A stretch of DNA of 64,000 nucleotides from Fallopia convolvulus (GCA_964016875.1 OZ024734.1:51938622-52002621); one strand, 5' to 3'. Numbered from the stretch's first letter, positions 10,572 to 20,604 are shown. Numbers and translations are program-made. The notes: generated by a model from the sequence alone, not told the origin.

Positions 10572-10998
10572 GTGATGAAACCCGAAATAACAGCTACGCT
10601 ACGAGACAAGAAATAAGATTATTATATTTGAGTGCAAACACTTGCTCCTTTATTTATGATTTTTCTGTGGTAGCGAGGTTACAAACCTACGAGGTTGATG
10701 TACAACTTTGAGAATCACACCTAGACCTCCTACAAGGTTCCGAGATCGCACCTAATGTTGCGAGGTCGATTCTAGGGCGAGGTAGATTTGATGATATGAT
10801 GTAGGGAGTTTTATGAGTTTCTGTAGTGAGGTTTTAGGCGTGAGCGAGATCCCTGTGCGACTTTGGGGTATTTTGTGGGTTTCTCTTATCTGTAGCGAGG
10901 TCTTTTGACGGTGCTCCTATCACGTCGATCTTTAACAAACAAGAGGGTTCTTGAGTTCAAGTGGTTTTTCGACCCTTTCTTCCTACGAGGTTCTTCTC

Positions 10999-11006
10999 TA
11001 TTTATA
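10999..11006 (-). promoter_or_regulatory. TATA box of the Tat LTR promoter
   Basis: The minus strand reads TATAAATA. CCAAT boxes lie 60-155 bp upstream in the minus sense. Transcription would start near 10970 and run through R/U5 into the PBS and gag. Confidence 0.6.
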
Positions 11007-11067
11007 GAGAATTGGGGGCTGAGTTTAGGCCAATGTTCGATGTGGGATACTCGAAATAAGGGTTTTT

Positions 11068-11160
11068 GATTGGTCCATGAGTGAGGTCACCTGTGATTGG
11101 CTTGGGAGTGAGGTTGCTGGTGATTGGTTCGGGAGTGAGGTCGCTTGTGATTGGTTCGAG
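11068..11160 (-). repeat. 27-bp tandem repeat carrying CCAAT boxes in U3
   Basis: ATTGG (CCAAT on the coding strand of the element) occurs at 11069, 11096, 11123 and 11150, exactly 27 bp apart. Each is followed by a GTGAGGT core in the first three units. It sits just upstream of the LTR TATA box, the usual place for such elements. Confidence 0.75.
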
Positions 11161-11339
11161 CGGGCGGACGTATTAGTAGAGTCGGCAACGAGGTCGAGAC
11201 CTCGGTCCGGGATGTTCGAGAAACCTCGCATCTATTGGGAGTTTTGTTTTTAAATAACCGGGCATGACGTGGGTCACTAGTTTGCTTATGGGGGCCCTTC
11301 TGGGCCCACTTTTTGCTTCTATTGTTTTGGGTATCATCA

Positions 11340-11545
11340 GATATTATCTCCTACCAAAAATTAAAATATTATCTAAATTTGGGAAATAAAAATAAATTTT
11401 AATTAAGTGGAAAAAATTTGTCATGTGGAATATGAAGTGGAAATAATAATTAATATATATAGTAGATATGCTAGAAACTTCTAAAATTACGATTTGGATT
11501 CTTTCTAAAATATTGAATGATATTATAAGATTTGTTTCCAAAACA
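11340..11545. other. AT-rich spacer between the two LTR retrotransposons
   Basis: About 200 bp of A/T-rich DNA with ATATATATAGTAGA near 11454. No coding sequence or RNA gene is seen. It is the remnant into which both elements inserted. Confidence 0.6.
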
Positions 11546-11719
11546 ACTAATGTTGGGACGTTGTTGGGACCTCTGGTTCTAAGCAACGGATCACCGATTC
11601 ACTTCTCTTTAAGTTTTGATAATGACAAATACCATAGGGAACTAATGTGGTTTGTTCAAGTATTTCTAAGGAACACAGGTACAACCAAGAACTATGAATG
11701 ACAAAGCCACTGCTAGCCA

Positions 11720-11866
11720 CAATGAAGAGTTTCCATCAAGGGAACTCTGAAGAGGAAAGTTCCCATGAAGTGGGAACTCCCAGAAACAAAAACACAAGCT
11801 TACAACGATGAAGAGTTTCCATCAAGGGAACTCTGGAGAAGTCAGTTCCCATGAAATGGGAACTCA
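11720..11866 (+). repeat. 86-bp spaced duplication with paired GGGAACT hairpins in U3
   Basis: The motif GATGAAGAGTTTCCATCAA (first base A in copy 1) followed by GGGAACTCTG occurs twice, 86 bp apart. After each comes a perfect hairpin: AGTTCCCA/TGGGAACT around TGAAG at 11758-11778, and AGTTCCCAT/ATGGGAACT around GAA at 11844-11864. Palindromic, duplicated sites upstream of a TATA box are typical of enhancer or transcription-factor sites; the binder is unknown. Confidence 0.75.
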
Positions 11867-12092
11867 CATGTGAAGACAACGACCGTTCAGCGCAGATCGC
11901 GGGATTCTGTCTCAGACAGCCAGAGGGAACAGTCTGAGGATCAGACTGTCACGCTTCATCCAACGGTCCGATTGATTCAAGAAGTTGACCTAGTTCAAAC
12001 CAAAGTCACATGTGAAGAAAGTACAACTTGGGCATCAAGCAAAGGGCATTTTGGACACAAACGAAAGATGCAACTGCCCAAGGCAAATGGAC

Positions 12093-12098
12093 TATAAA
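12093..12098 (+). promoter_or_regulatory. TATA box of the copia 5' LTR
   Basis: TATAAA in ACTATAAAGCC, about 540 bp into the LTR and 560 bp before the gag ATG. The 3' LTR carries the same box at 21551-21556. Confidence 0.6.
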
Positions 12099-12600
12099 GC
12101 CAAATGAATAGTACTCGGTCTGAGTACTTCTCCCAGAACTTACAAACACCCACATTAGAGAGAAGAAAGAAAAGGAAGAGAAGTCCCCGCCGGCGAGTGT
12201 GTGATCTCGACGACGGTGAAGCTGAAGTTCCCTGGAGCAAGGGAACTGAGAAGTCAACGTAAGGTTTGAGTTACTTGTGTTTTGCTGTTGTGAGCTTAGG
12301 AACTCAGTTGAGAGGATTTACTAGTGTTGCTAGAGTTAGGAAGAACTTGTAGGAACAGAGAAGTGTAAATCCGGTTGTGTAACTAAGGAACAAAGCAATC
12401 AATATAAGTAAGTCATTCAAAATCCTCCAAGCGGAGGTAGAGGTTTACCCATACAACTAGTTGGTTGTAGTGGGGTTCCTCTATAAAGGAACTGTCCCTT
12501 TAACTGTTTTTATTACTTGCGATTATTTACTTCCGCTGCCTTGGGAACAGCTTAACTGTCAGTTCCCAAGCTCACTGCTAACCCATTACGATCCAACAAT

Positions 12601-12612
12601 TGGTATCAGAGC
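12601..12612 (+). promoter_or_regulatory. Primer binding site (initiator tRNA-Met type)
   Basis: TGGTATCAGAGC begins two bases after the LTR. This is the standard plant copia site complementary to the 3' end of initiator methionine tRNA. Confidence 0.9.
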
Positions 12613-12650
12613 TTGCGCTCTAGATTCGTGTTAGCATCGCAGGTGCCAAA

Positions 12651-14591
12651 ATGGCTCAGGAACTTACTCAGGTGGGGAACAATACCAGCAAGCCGCCAAG
12701 GCTTATAACAGGAAGATTTGAAAGCTGGCAACGCGACATGAAAGATTGGATGCGTGGCCAAGACTACCAAGCCTGGTGCGTTATCGAAAGGGGGAACTTC
12801 GAAATCGATCCAGCTATTGTCAACGATCTCTCAAAGTGGGGTCCCAACGAGTACAAGTGCATGGAGGCAAACTACAAAGCAAAACAGTATCTAAAAAGGT
12901 CCATGTGCGTACAAGATTGTGACAGGGTTGCCAACCTTGACACAGCCAAGGAAATGTGGGAAGCCATCCAACAAATGCACGTTGGGAACTCAGATCTCAG
13001 AGAAGATCTTCAAATGAACGCAAAAAGGGAGTTCTACAACTTCCAAATGGAGATGGGAGAGTCCGTCGATAGCTACCAATCCCGGTTTGAAGGACTTTGC
13101 ACTAAGATGGAAGGATTGGGGATCACAAAAGAAGAAATCACCCACAAAATAAAGGTCCAACAGCTCTTCAATGGATTGACTAGAGAATGGGCAAATAAAA
13201 GAACGATGTTCAAGGAAAACCCAGAAAATCGAACGCTTATGCTCCATCAAGTATTTGGAAAGTTAGTGAGACATGAGAAGAGGAAGATCGATGATAAGGA
13301 ACAAAGTCGAGCTCATCGAGGGATCGCACTCAAGATCGAAAAAATGCTCAAATCAACCCAAGAACAACATGAAGACTCCGAAGAAGAAGAGGATGAAGAG
13401 CTAGTCCTTGTGACAAGATCTCTTCGAAATTTCTACAAAGGAAAGTCTCAACGGAACAGTGGGAACTGGGGAAAGGGACAGAGTTCCCAAAGAAAGCCCA
13501 CAGAGAAGGATCTCTCAGAAGTGACTTGCTACAAATGCAATAGGAAAGGACATTTTGCGAAGGAATGTCCACAAGGAACTGAAGGCAGAAAGCAAGGAAA
13601 GAAGGCCTACATCGCTACTTGGAGCGATGATGAAGACGAAGATCCTGAAGCATGGGCACTCCCAGACATGTGTGGCATGGCCATAGGAGAAACCACTGGG
13701 GAACAACCCAGTGAGGTAACCACTGAAACTGTTCTTGATTCCTTGAGTAATTATGAAAAACCTGAATTGTTGAAAATTCTTTCAAGTCTTGTTAAAGATA
13801 ACATAAAACTGCAAAACAAGTTGGAAAAACAGGAACACATAAATTCTCAATTAGTTGGTCTTGAGCCCTGTCCCAACTGCATATCCCTTCTAGAAAAACT
13901 CAAGTCCCATGTGTCTCACATCGTAGATCTAGAGAGAGAAATCAAAACTTTAGAGAAAGGTGAGAACACCCTCCTGCAAAACCTGAGTAAGACTCCCGAA
14001 CATACTGAAGCCTCTAGTTCCCAAATTAAGTTTGTCCCAGCCAGACATGGCATAGGATACAAAGGTGAGTGCTCCAAGAACAGAAAGTCACCCCTGAGCG
14101 AACATGAGATCCATGAGTGTAGGGACTTAGAACTCCAGTGCGAGAAACAGAAAAATGCTCATCTCGAGGAGAAAATCAGGGTCCTAGAGAGTGGAAACAA
14201 TGGTGAGAAAGATTACTATACTGGGAACTCTGGACATAGAATCTATGTCAAAATTGCTAAGGGAAATGGGTCTCGGGTGTACAACAAAGAAACCATGGAT
14301 AGGAACCGTATCCAAAGACCACACCCAAAATACTACCTGGGAGAATACTACAAGACATGTTGGCACTGTGGTGCTCATGGGCACTACAAGGAGGCATGTC
14401 CCAAGAAGAGAGCCCAAACCCCTAGAAGCCATGAGTTCCCAAACAGACAAAAACGTCATACTCATCACCAAAGGAACTCCAACTCTCAAAATTCCAAAGA
14501 CATCAACATTTCTGACTATATCTTAAATGAAAATGTTTTCCCTTGCAAGGGACCTGGCAAGAGTCATCTTGCCTGGGTCTCAAAACACTAA
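12651..14591 (+). CDS. gag: Gag polyprotein of the copia element
   Basis: 646 residues from the first ATG after the PBS. The N-terminal 230 residues form a copia-type capsid region (ITGRFESWQRDMKDWM, MWEAIQQMHVG, FYNFQMEMGESVDSY). An acidic run EEEEDEELVL follows. There are two CCHC zinc knuckles, CYKCNRKGHFAKEC near residue 292 and CWHCGAHGHYKEAC near residue 569, separated by a predicted coiled-coil stretch (about 370-520). The C-terminal zinc knuckle is unusual for small copia Gags but fits large SIRE-type Gags. The ORF ends at TAA (14589-14591); pol continues in another frame 13 nt later. The frame looks intact. Confidence 0.92.
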   Translation: MAQELTQVGNNTSKPPRLITGRFESWQRDMKDWMRGQDYQAWCVIERGNFEIDPAIVNDLSKWGPNEYKCMEANYKAKQYLKRSMCVQDCDRVANLDTAKEMWEAIQQMHVGNSDLREDLQMNAKREFYNFQMEMGESVDSYQSRFEGLCTKMEGLGITKEEITHKIKVQQLFNGLTREWANKRTMFKENPENRTLMLHQVFGKLVRHEKRKIDDKEQSRAHRGIALKIEKMLKSTQEQHEDSEEEEDEELVLVTRSLRNFYKGKSQRNSGNWGKGQSSQRKPTEKDLSEVTCYKCNRKGHFAKECPQGTEGRKQGKKAYIATWSDDEDEDPEAWALPDMCGMAIGETTGEQPSEVTTETVLDSLSNYEKPELLKILSSLVKDNIKLQNKLEKQEHINSQLVGLEPCPNCISLLEKLKSHVSHIVDLEREIKTLEKGENTLLQNLSKTPEHTEASSSQIKFVPARHGIGYKGECSKNRKSPLSEHEIHECRDLELQCEKQKNAHLEEKIRVLESGNNGEKDYYTGNSGHRIYVKIAKGNGSRVYNKETMDRNRIQRPHPKYYLGEYYKTCWHCGAHGHYKEACPKKRAQTPRSHEFPNRQKRHTHHQRNSNSQNSKDINISDYILNENVFPCKGPGKSHLAWVSKH

Positions 14592-14604
14592 CTTTTCCTT
14601 GTAG

Positions 14605-16911
14605 GTGGCAGTGAGAGGGAACAGTACATGGTTCATAGATAGTGGATGCTCGAACCATATGACAGGAAACAAGGATATCCTCATCTCACTCCACACTCAT
14701 GCCGAAGGAGGCCACGTCTCATTTGGCAACAAGAACAAAGGAGAAGTTATTGGAAAAGGAGAAGTGTTGCTAAATAAATCTATCAAAGTCAGCAACGTAA
14801 ATCTGGTAAAGGATCTGGGATACAATCTGCTGAGTGTCTCCCAGATGTGTGATCAAGGGAACAACATCGTCACCTTCGACTCAGATGAATGTCTCGTCAT
14901 CAACAAGAAGACCAACAAAGTAATTCTGAGAGGAAGAAGATACAACAATGTGTATGTGGTGGACACCAACTTTGAACCACCAATGAAGCTGTGCCTTGCG
15001 AGTTCCCAAGATGACACGGAACTCTGGCATCGAAGACTGGGACATGCTGGTGTAAACCAAATCCTGAAGCTTTATCTACAGGATCTGGTCATCGGTCTCC
15101 CACGGATAAATCTCGAAGGAGTCAAAATGTGTGAAGCATGTGTTCGAGGGAAACAGACCAGGACCTCCTTCAAACCGAAGAAGGTGGTAAGCACAACCAG
15201 GTCCCTGGAGTTAATTCACATGGATCTCTGTGGTCCCATGAGAACAGCTAGCTACGGTGGAAAAAGGTACATGTATGTTTTAATTGATGATTTTTCAAGA
15301 TTCACCTGGGTTATTTTCTTGAAGGCAAAATCACAAGCGTTTGAAGAATTTGAGCCCTTCATCAAAAGAACAGAAGTAAGCTTGGGGCTGAAACTGAAAG
15401 CAATCAGATCTGATCACGGAACTGAGTTTCAAAACTCGGAGTTCCTAAACTTCTGCGAGCAAAATAGGATCTCTCACAACTTTTCAGCTCCTCGCACTCC
15501 TCAGCAAAATGGAGTGGTCGAGAGAAAGAATAGAACTCTGGAGGACATGGCTAGAACCATGATGATCGAAAGTGGAGTTCCTGAGTACTTCTGGACTGAA
15601 GCAATATCCACAGCTACATACATCCTAAATCGAGCCATGACAAGGCCCCTGATCAACAAGACTTCCTATGAGCTCATCAAAGGGAGAAAACCAAACATCT
15701 CACACTTGAGAACATTTGGTTGCACATGTTTTGTTCACAACAACGGCAAAGACAATCTTGGCAAATTCGACCCCAGAAGCGACGAAGGGATCTTCCTGGG
15801 ATACTCATCACAAAGCAAGGCTTACAGGGTCTACAATAAAAGAACCAAGAAGATAGAGGAAAGCATTCATGTCGTCTTCAATGAAAAGTCTGTAAAGATG
15901 GGAACCGAGACCCAAGGGAAGGGAACTCTGTTCAAACTAGTCAGACATGAAGACGATGATGATGACGAGGATGAGCCAAGAAAAAGGGATGAAGACTATC
16001 CAAGTGCAAGCAATATCCCGCAACCAGGGAACAACGACGAAGGTCCAACCCTCACTGATCAAACCTTCCTCGAGGCTCCTTCCTCAGAAGAACCACAAGA
16101 CACCTCCAACTCACTCGAGGTCCCCTCTTCAGGGAACAACTCTGCTGTCCCCCAAGACAATACTCTGCCAGAATCAAGTATTCAAGGGGAACAAAGAGGG
16201 AACCTGCCAGAAATCTCTGAAGAAACATCAAATGAAGAAGCTGGAGATGAGAGTTCCCATGACAAAGAAACACCGATTGAGGATGATACACATGCAAAGG
16301 AACTCACTCATACAAGAACCTTTCAACAAAGGAAGGACCACCCTCTTGAGAACATCATCTCTTCTCTTGTTAAAGGTGTGCAGACTCGTTCCTCTCTCAA
16401 TAATTTTTGTGCTTTTAACGCGTTTGTTTCAATGGTGGAACCCAAAAATATCAAAGAAGCATTAAAGGACCCAGATTGGATTCAAGCCATGCAAGAGGAA
16501 CTCCACCAATTCGAGAGAAACAAAGTTTGGAAGCTAGTTCCTAGGCCCAAAAACAAGAACATCATAGGAACCCGATGGGTTTTTAGGAACAAGCTCGATG
16601 ATACTGGAGTTGTAGCAAGGAACAAGGCTAGGTTAGTAGCACAAGGATACATGCAAGAGGAAGGGATTGACTACGATGAGACCTTCGCACCAGTTGCCAG
16701 GATCGAGGCAATCAGACTCCTCATCGCCTATGCTGCTCACAAGGGATTCAAACTTTATCAAATGGATGTGAAAACAGCCTTCCTGAATGGACATCTCAAG
16801 GAAGAAGTGTATGTGGCCCAACCTCCAGGATTCGAAGATGAGAAAATGCCCAACCATGTCTATTTCCTGGAAAGGGCCCTTTACGGACTCAAACAAGCTC
16901 CCCGAGCTTGA
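14605..16911 (+). pseudogene. pol: pol part 1 of the copia element: protease, integrase, start of RT
   Basis: The frame opens right after an in-frame TAG and begins with GTG, so it needs fusion to Gag by frameshift, readthrough or splicing. The protease motif DSGCSNHMTG is at the start. The integrase has the zinc finger (HRRLGH ... CEACVRGK) and DDE core (HMDLCGPM, RSDHGTEF, PRTPQQNGVVERKNRT). A hydrophilic linker with DDDDDEDEPRKRDED follows. RT begins with NPDWIQAMQEELHQFERNKVW and reaches MDVKTAFLNG and ALYGLKQAP, then meets TGA (16909-16911) at a deletion junction. The RT YVDD box and thumb are missing, so no active reverse transcriptase can be made from this copy. Confidence 0.9.
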
Positions 16912-17605
16912 TGAAACAGGTATCAGTGTGGACCAAAGGAACTATCGAGGTATGATCGGGTCCCTTCTCTACTTAACAGCTAGTAGACCTGATATCATGT
17001 TCTCCGTATGTCTTTGTGCTCGTTTTCAAGCTAACCCTAAGGAATCAGACCTGAAAGAGGTGAAGAGAGTTTTCAAGTATCTCAAAGGGAACAATAACTT
17101 GTGCCTTTGGTATCCAAGGAACAGTTCCCTTGAGCTCATTGCATACACAGATGCTGACTTTGCAGGGCACTTGGTTGACAGAAAGAGCACTTCAGGAATG
17201 GCCCAGTTCCTAGGGTCTTGCTTAGTTTCGTGGGGATCTAAAAAGCAAAACTCAGTGGCACTCTCCACAGCTGAAGCTGAATATGTGGCTGCCGCATCAT
17301 GTTGTTCCCAGGTTCTATGGCTTAAGTCACAACTCCAGGATTACGGTATGTCTTTTGGCCCAGTTCCCATACTCTGTGACAACACTAGTGCCATAAACAT
17401 TTCCAAAAATCATGTGCATCATTATAGAACTAAGCATATTGATATAAGGCATCACTTTCTACGTGACAATGTTGAGAATGGGAACATTTCGATGGAACAC
17501 TGTAGAACTGAAGAGCAAATTGCGGATATTCTTACCAAAGCTTTAGACAGACGTCCCTACCAGCGTTTTCGAATGCTTCTAGGGATGATAACTCTAAACA
17601 ACTAA
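16912..17605 (+). pseudogene. pol: pol part 2 of the copia element: RT remnant end and RNase H
   Basis: In a different frame from part 1, sequence resumes at the RT/RNase H connection (DQRNYRGMIGSLLYLTASRPDI), then RNase H with TDADFAG, STSGMAQFLG, STAEAEY and ILTKALDR. The join with part 1 (around 16900) skips the region that normally carries YVDD and shifts the frame, so it is a deletion whose length is not a multiple of three. AGCTTG at the junction could be the microhomology used. Confidence 0.88.
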
Positions 17606-18315
17606 ACAAGTCCCTGTTTATCTCTCTCTCAATGCCTGACTAGTTTATCTAAAATTGCATGATAAGGAACTTGGATTCATTGCTTTCACTATGCCATGAT
17701 TACTAGTCTAGAGAAAAATGTGTACAAAGGAACTCTATTTCTTTTGGCCCAAAATGATCAACCAGAGTTCCCTTTATCCCTCATTACAAGCCACCATGAT
17801 GGTTGATCATATGACCCACCTCGAGCTAGGGACCAGACAAATGCTTCTCATGAGCCAAAACATTTCCTTTATCGAGTTGCAAATTGTCTGGTTCCCTTTG
17901 AGTTCCCTAGCCCCACAAAAAGATGAGTGTGAAGTTCCCTCAACCACTTCACTCTCCTTGACCTTGAAAAGATCATGGGAACTGCTGCATCTACAAAGGG
18001 AACACTGACTAATCTTCAAAGAAAAACCGTCACTTGGGAAGCGGTATTCAAAATTTGAAAAGGACTTCCCAAGAGATTGTGACGCGTGTCCAGAAGCGTG
18101 CTTGAGAAGTTGAAACGGCGCCCCACGTTCATTGGGCAACGGTTATCGAGGTTATTCCACTTCCCTTTCTACCCTTCACCTCCTCTCTCCTTTAAAACCC
18201 CTCTTTGCCATTTTTAGGCCCTTTACTCCATCCTACATCCCTGTCATTCGTCTTCCACAAATCCTTTTCACTCTCTTTTCAAGAAACCTCCAAAACCTCC
18301 CAAATTCTTACAAAA
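17606..18315 (+). other. Spacer between pol and the env-position ORF
   Basis: About 700 bp with no supported coding frame. It contains several GTTCCC/GGGAAC words, a TTTAAAACCCC stretch near 18191 and an acceptor-like CCATTTTTAG ending near 18217, 100 bp before the next ATG. A spliced or internally initiated subgenomic RNA is possible but unproven. Confidence 0.5.
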
Positions 18316-20604
18316 ATGGCCCCTCAACACACATTCGCACAAATCAAAGAGTGGGTACTTGCCAATCCTCGCACTCTTTTCATCACTCAACTGAACGAGA
18401 TTGAGCAAGAACAAGACCCAACCATGAAGGATGTCCTCATTCAAGGGCTATACAATCAAGTAAGCCCCTTCTTGCCCCCTCCTCCTCCTCCGGTCGACGA
18501 AACCGTCTCCTGGACCTCTTCCTCCTCCGAATCTCTTCCTCTTCCACCTCCAACCACCAACACCTCCTCCGGAGTTGTCATCGTTGACAACTTCGGAGAT
18601 GCTCGCCCCTCCATCAATGAAAAACCCCGTAAATCCAAACATCGCCACTCATCCAAACATCGCCATTCATCAAAAGATCCCTCAAAATCCAAAAAATCCA
18701 AACACTCCCACGACCCCTCAAAATCCAAAAAGCGTAAACACTCTGAGGCCTCTGAATTTTCGGAGCCCAGAAAGAAGGCTTTCTTCCGCTTTGAGGACTA
18801 CCTGAACTGCTCCAAGGAGAGTTCTTGTGCTCCCAAACCTCCCTACCCCTTTCCTTCCGACGATGGGAACTCCGAATCCCAGAATCTACTTCCCTCTTCC
18901 TCCTCCATCCCTCCTCTTCAAATCGAGGGACCTTCTCCGCCACCTCCTCCAGTTCCCACCACGATGGGAACTCCAACATCCCAACCACCTTCTCCTTCCT
19001 CACCAAAACACATTTCCACCACTCCCATCTCTGCTTCGGGGATCTCTCCTCCACAGGACCACAGATCCCTTCCTCCTCCTTCTACTCAACTCACAACCCC
19101 TATTCCTTCCTCTCCTCTCCCCTCTTCCATCACGTCTCCCACCACCACAAAACTCCCCTCTCCCTCACCATCCAAAAGTACCGTCGCCCTCTCCTCAGAC
19201 GACGACGATCTTCCTCTTTCTGTGGTCATCGGCAAAATGACCAAAGACCCTCCTCCGATCATTATGGGAACTTTGGAGGAGGAAGCCCAACTCAAGGCCA
19301 TCGAGGAAGAACTCAACAGGGGTCCCTCTGAGCACACAGTCTCCCAAGGGACAAAGTCCCCAGAAAAGGTTTCTCCTCAAGAGCCAACAGAGACAAGGGA
19401 CCTGGCACCAGCTGGAGGTGCTGAGGCAACAACAAGTCATCCTGGAGATGACGCGGAGGGCTCGGGTTCGAGCTCCTCCGAGGAAGAAGGGACCTCCCAT
19501 GATGAGGTCGAAGAAGAAGAAGAAGCTCCAGCTACAAAGGAGCCAGCACGCATCCCTACACCTGGACACCAAATGGTGGTGTCCGCGAGTTCCCCACCAC
19601 CAAGGGACCGCGTGCTTATGATCGAAGCGGCTACACCCCCTCAGCAGAAAGGACCTCGCACGGTCTCTAGGGGGAACAAATCCAAAAGCAAGTCAAAGAA
19701 GGGGAAGGGGACCACCAAGCATCATGTCACTGAGCGCCGAAAGCTTCTTCCTCACCTCATTGTTTCCAAAGAGGTGCTAACTGAAAATGGTCTGGAGGAA
19801 CTGTGGGAACTGATCAAGGCCCAGGGCTGGGAGAGACTCTGCCAAGAACCTGTGAGAGTAGATCCCTCACAAGTGCGTCAATTCTACAACAACTTCACTA
19901 TCACCAATGACGGCACTCAGGGAACTCTCTCCCACGAAGGCGACGAGTTCATTTTTACAACGTCTACGATCCGCCTTCAACTCCAGGTCCCTGGTCAAGG
20001 CCTTAGCGAGGTGCCCAGCAAGATCTGGGGCGACTTCAACAGCGCCGAGGTGTACAACACAATTTTTGAGGGTCGGGTTCCCTCTAAGGTCCTCTCGACG
20101 CATCATCTGTCCTTGGTCGCCAAGCTCGCTCACCAATTCATCATCAACGTGGTGATCCCACGCCAAGAAAAGCGCCTGGTCGTCAACATCCCCGATGCCA
20201 TCATTCTGTACCACTTCCTCCTCAAGAAGCCCATAAATCTTCCCCGAATTATCCTTGGGCACATGGAAAAGTGCATGGCCTCCAAGTCCCACTCCCTTCC
20301 CTACTCCGGGCTGATCAAGAAGCTCCTACAAAAAGAGGGTCTCTACGCTGCCTCTAAAGACGAAATCGAGCTTGGAAGGGAACTGGACATTACAGTTGCC
20401 CAGAAGATGCGGCACTCGGAGCCTGTAGAGGAAGCGGCTCCCCTAGATTCTGGTACACAAGAGGGGAACTCCTCAGTGTTGCTCCGCATCGCCAACACCC
20501 TCGATCAGATTGCTAGGGACCAGGCAGTGTTGGCCAGAGGACAAGAAAAGCTTACACAAGTCCTTACGCGCCTTTGTGACGCCTTGTTCCCTCAGAGCCC
20601 ATGA
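18316..20604 (+). CDS. Env-position ORF of the copia element, 'putative plant transposon protein'-like
   Basis: 762 residues from an ATG in the context AAAAATGGCC (the open frame extends upstream but without ATG). Residues 45-470 are Pro/Ser/Thr-rich with KSKKSKH basic repeats and an acidic EVEEEEE patch. Residues about 470-700 form a conserved-looking domain (GLEELWELIKAQGW, FYNNFTI, LSLVAKLAHQFI, ILYHFLLKKPINLPRI) resembling the plant 'transposon protein' domain of Pfam Transposase_32. A C-terminal amphipathic helix (ANTLDQIARDQAVLARGQEK) could be a coiled coil. I see no signal peptide or membrane-spanning segment, so an envelope role is not supported by the sequence. The ORF is open over its full length although pol is broken. 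Confidence 0.8.
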   Translation: MAPQHTFAQIKEWVLANPRTLFITQLNEIEQEQDPTMKDVLIQGLYNQVSPFLPPPPPPVDETVSWTSSSSESLPLPPPTTNTSSGVVIVDNFGDARPSINEKPRKSKHRHSSKHRHSSKDPSKSKKSKHSHDPSKSKKRKHSEASEFSEPRKKAFFRFEDYLNCSKESSCAPKPPYPFPSDDGNSESQNLLPSSSSIPPLQIEGPSPPPPPVPTTMGTPTSQPPSPSSPKHISTTPISASGISPPQDHRSLPPPSTQLTTPIPSSPLPSSITSPTTTKLPSPSPSKSTVALSSDDDDLPLSVVIGKMTKDPPPIIMGTLEEEAQLKAIEEELNRGPSEHTVSQGTKSPEKVSPQEPTETRDLAPAGGAEATTSHPGDDAEGSGSSSSEEEGTSHDEVEEEEEAPATKEPARIPTPGHQMVVSASSPPPRDRVLMIEAATPPQQKGPRTVSRGNKSKSKSKKGKGTTKHHVTERRKLLPHLIVSKEVLTENGLEELWELIKAQGWERLCQEPVRVDPSQVRQFYNNFTITNDGTQGTLSHEGDEFIFTTSTIRLQLQVPGQGLSEVPSKIWGDFNSAEVYNTIFEGRVPSKVLSTHHLSLVAKLAHQFIINVVIPRQEKRLVVNIPDAIILYHFLLKKPINLPRIILGHMEKCMASKSHSLPYSGLIKKLLQKEGLYAASKDEIELGRELDITVAQKMRHSEPVEEAAPLDSGTQEGNSSVLLRIANTLDQIARDQAVLARGQEKLTQVLTRLCDALFPQSP

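Larger units (their letters stand above)
1..11339 (-). mobile_element. Tat-lineage Ty3/gypsy LTR retrotransposon, 3' end outside window
   Basis: Read on the minus strand the order is LTR (11339-10573), PBS, gag, protease, reverse transcriptase, RNase H, second RNase H, integrase, a 50-bp tandem array, and a plus-strand spliced gene. Two consecutive RNase H domains and an antisense ORF between pol and the 3' LTR are established marks of the Tat clade (Ogre, Retand and Grande relatives). No copy of the LTR start (TGATGAAACCC) is seen near position 1, so the 3' LTR and polypurine tract lie to the left of the window. Only one flank is visible (GATAT at 11340-11344), so a target duplication cannot be tested. 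The short word CGAGGTC or its complement recurs in all parts. Confidence 0.9.
10573..11339 (-). repeat. 5' LTR of the Tat-lineage element
   Basis: On the plus strand the 767-bp segment starts TGATGAAACCC and ends GGGTATCATCA, an imperfect terminal inverted repeat (10 of 11 positions) with TG...CA ends. It abuts the primer binding site by one base. It contains a TATA box (10999-11006, minus) and a 27-bp CCAAT-bearing tandem repeat (11068-11160). Confidence 0.85.
11551..12598 (+). repeat. 5' LTR of the copia element
   Basis: TG...CA ends with TGTTGG/CCAACA inverted tips. A TATAAA box lies at 12093-12098, so U3 is about 11551-12120. U3 holds two 21-bp hairpins at 11758-11778 and 11844-11864. 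The LTR is 99.2% identical to 21009-22056 by eye. Confidence 0.95.

Noticed and set aside
18205..18315. Upstream extension of the env-position ORF
   Set aside because: It begins at TTG; the first ATG in good context is 18316.
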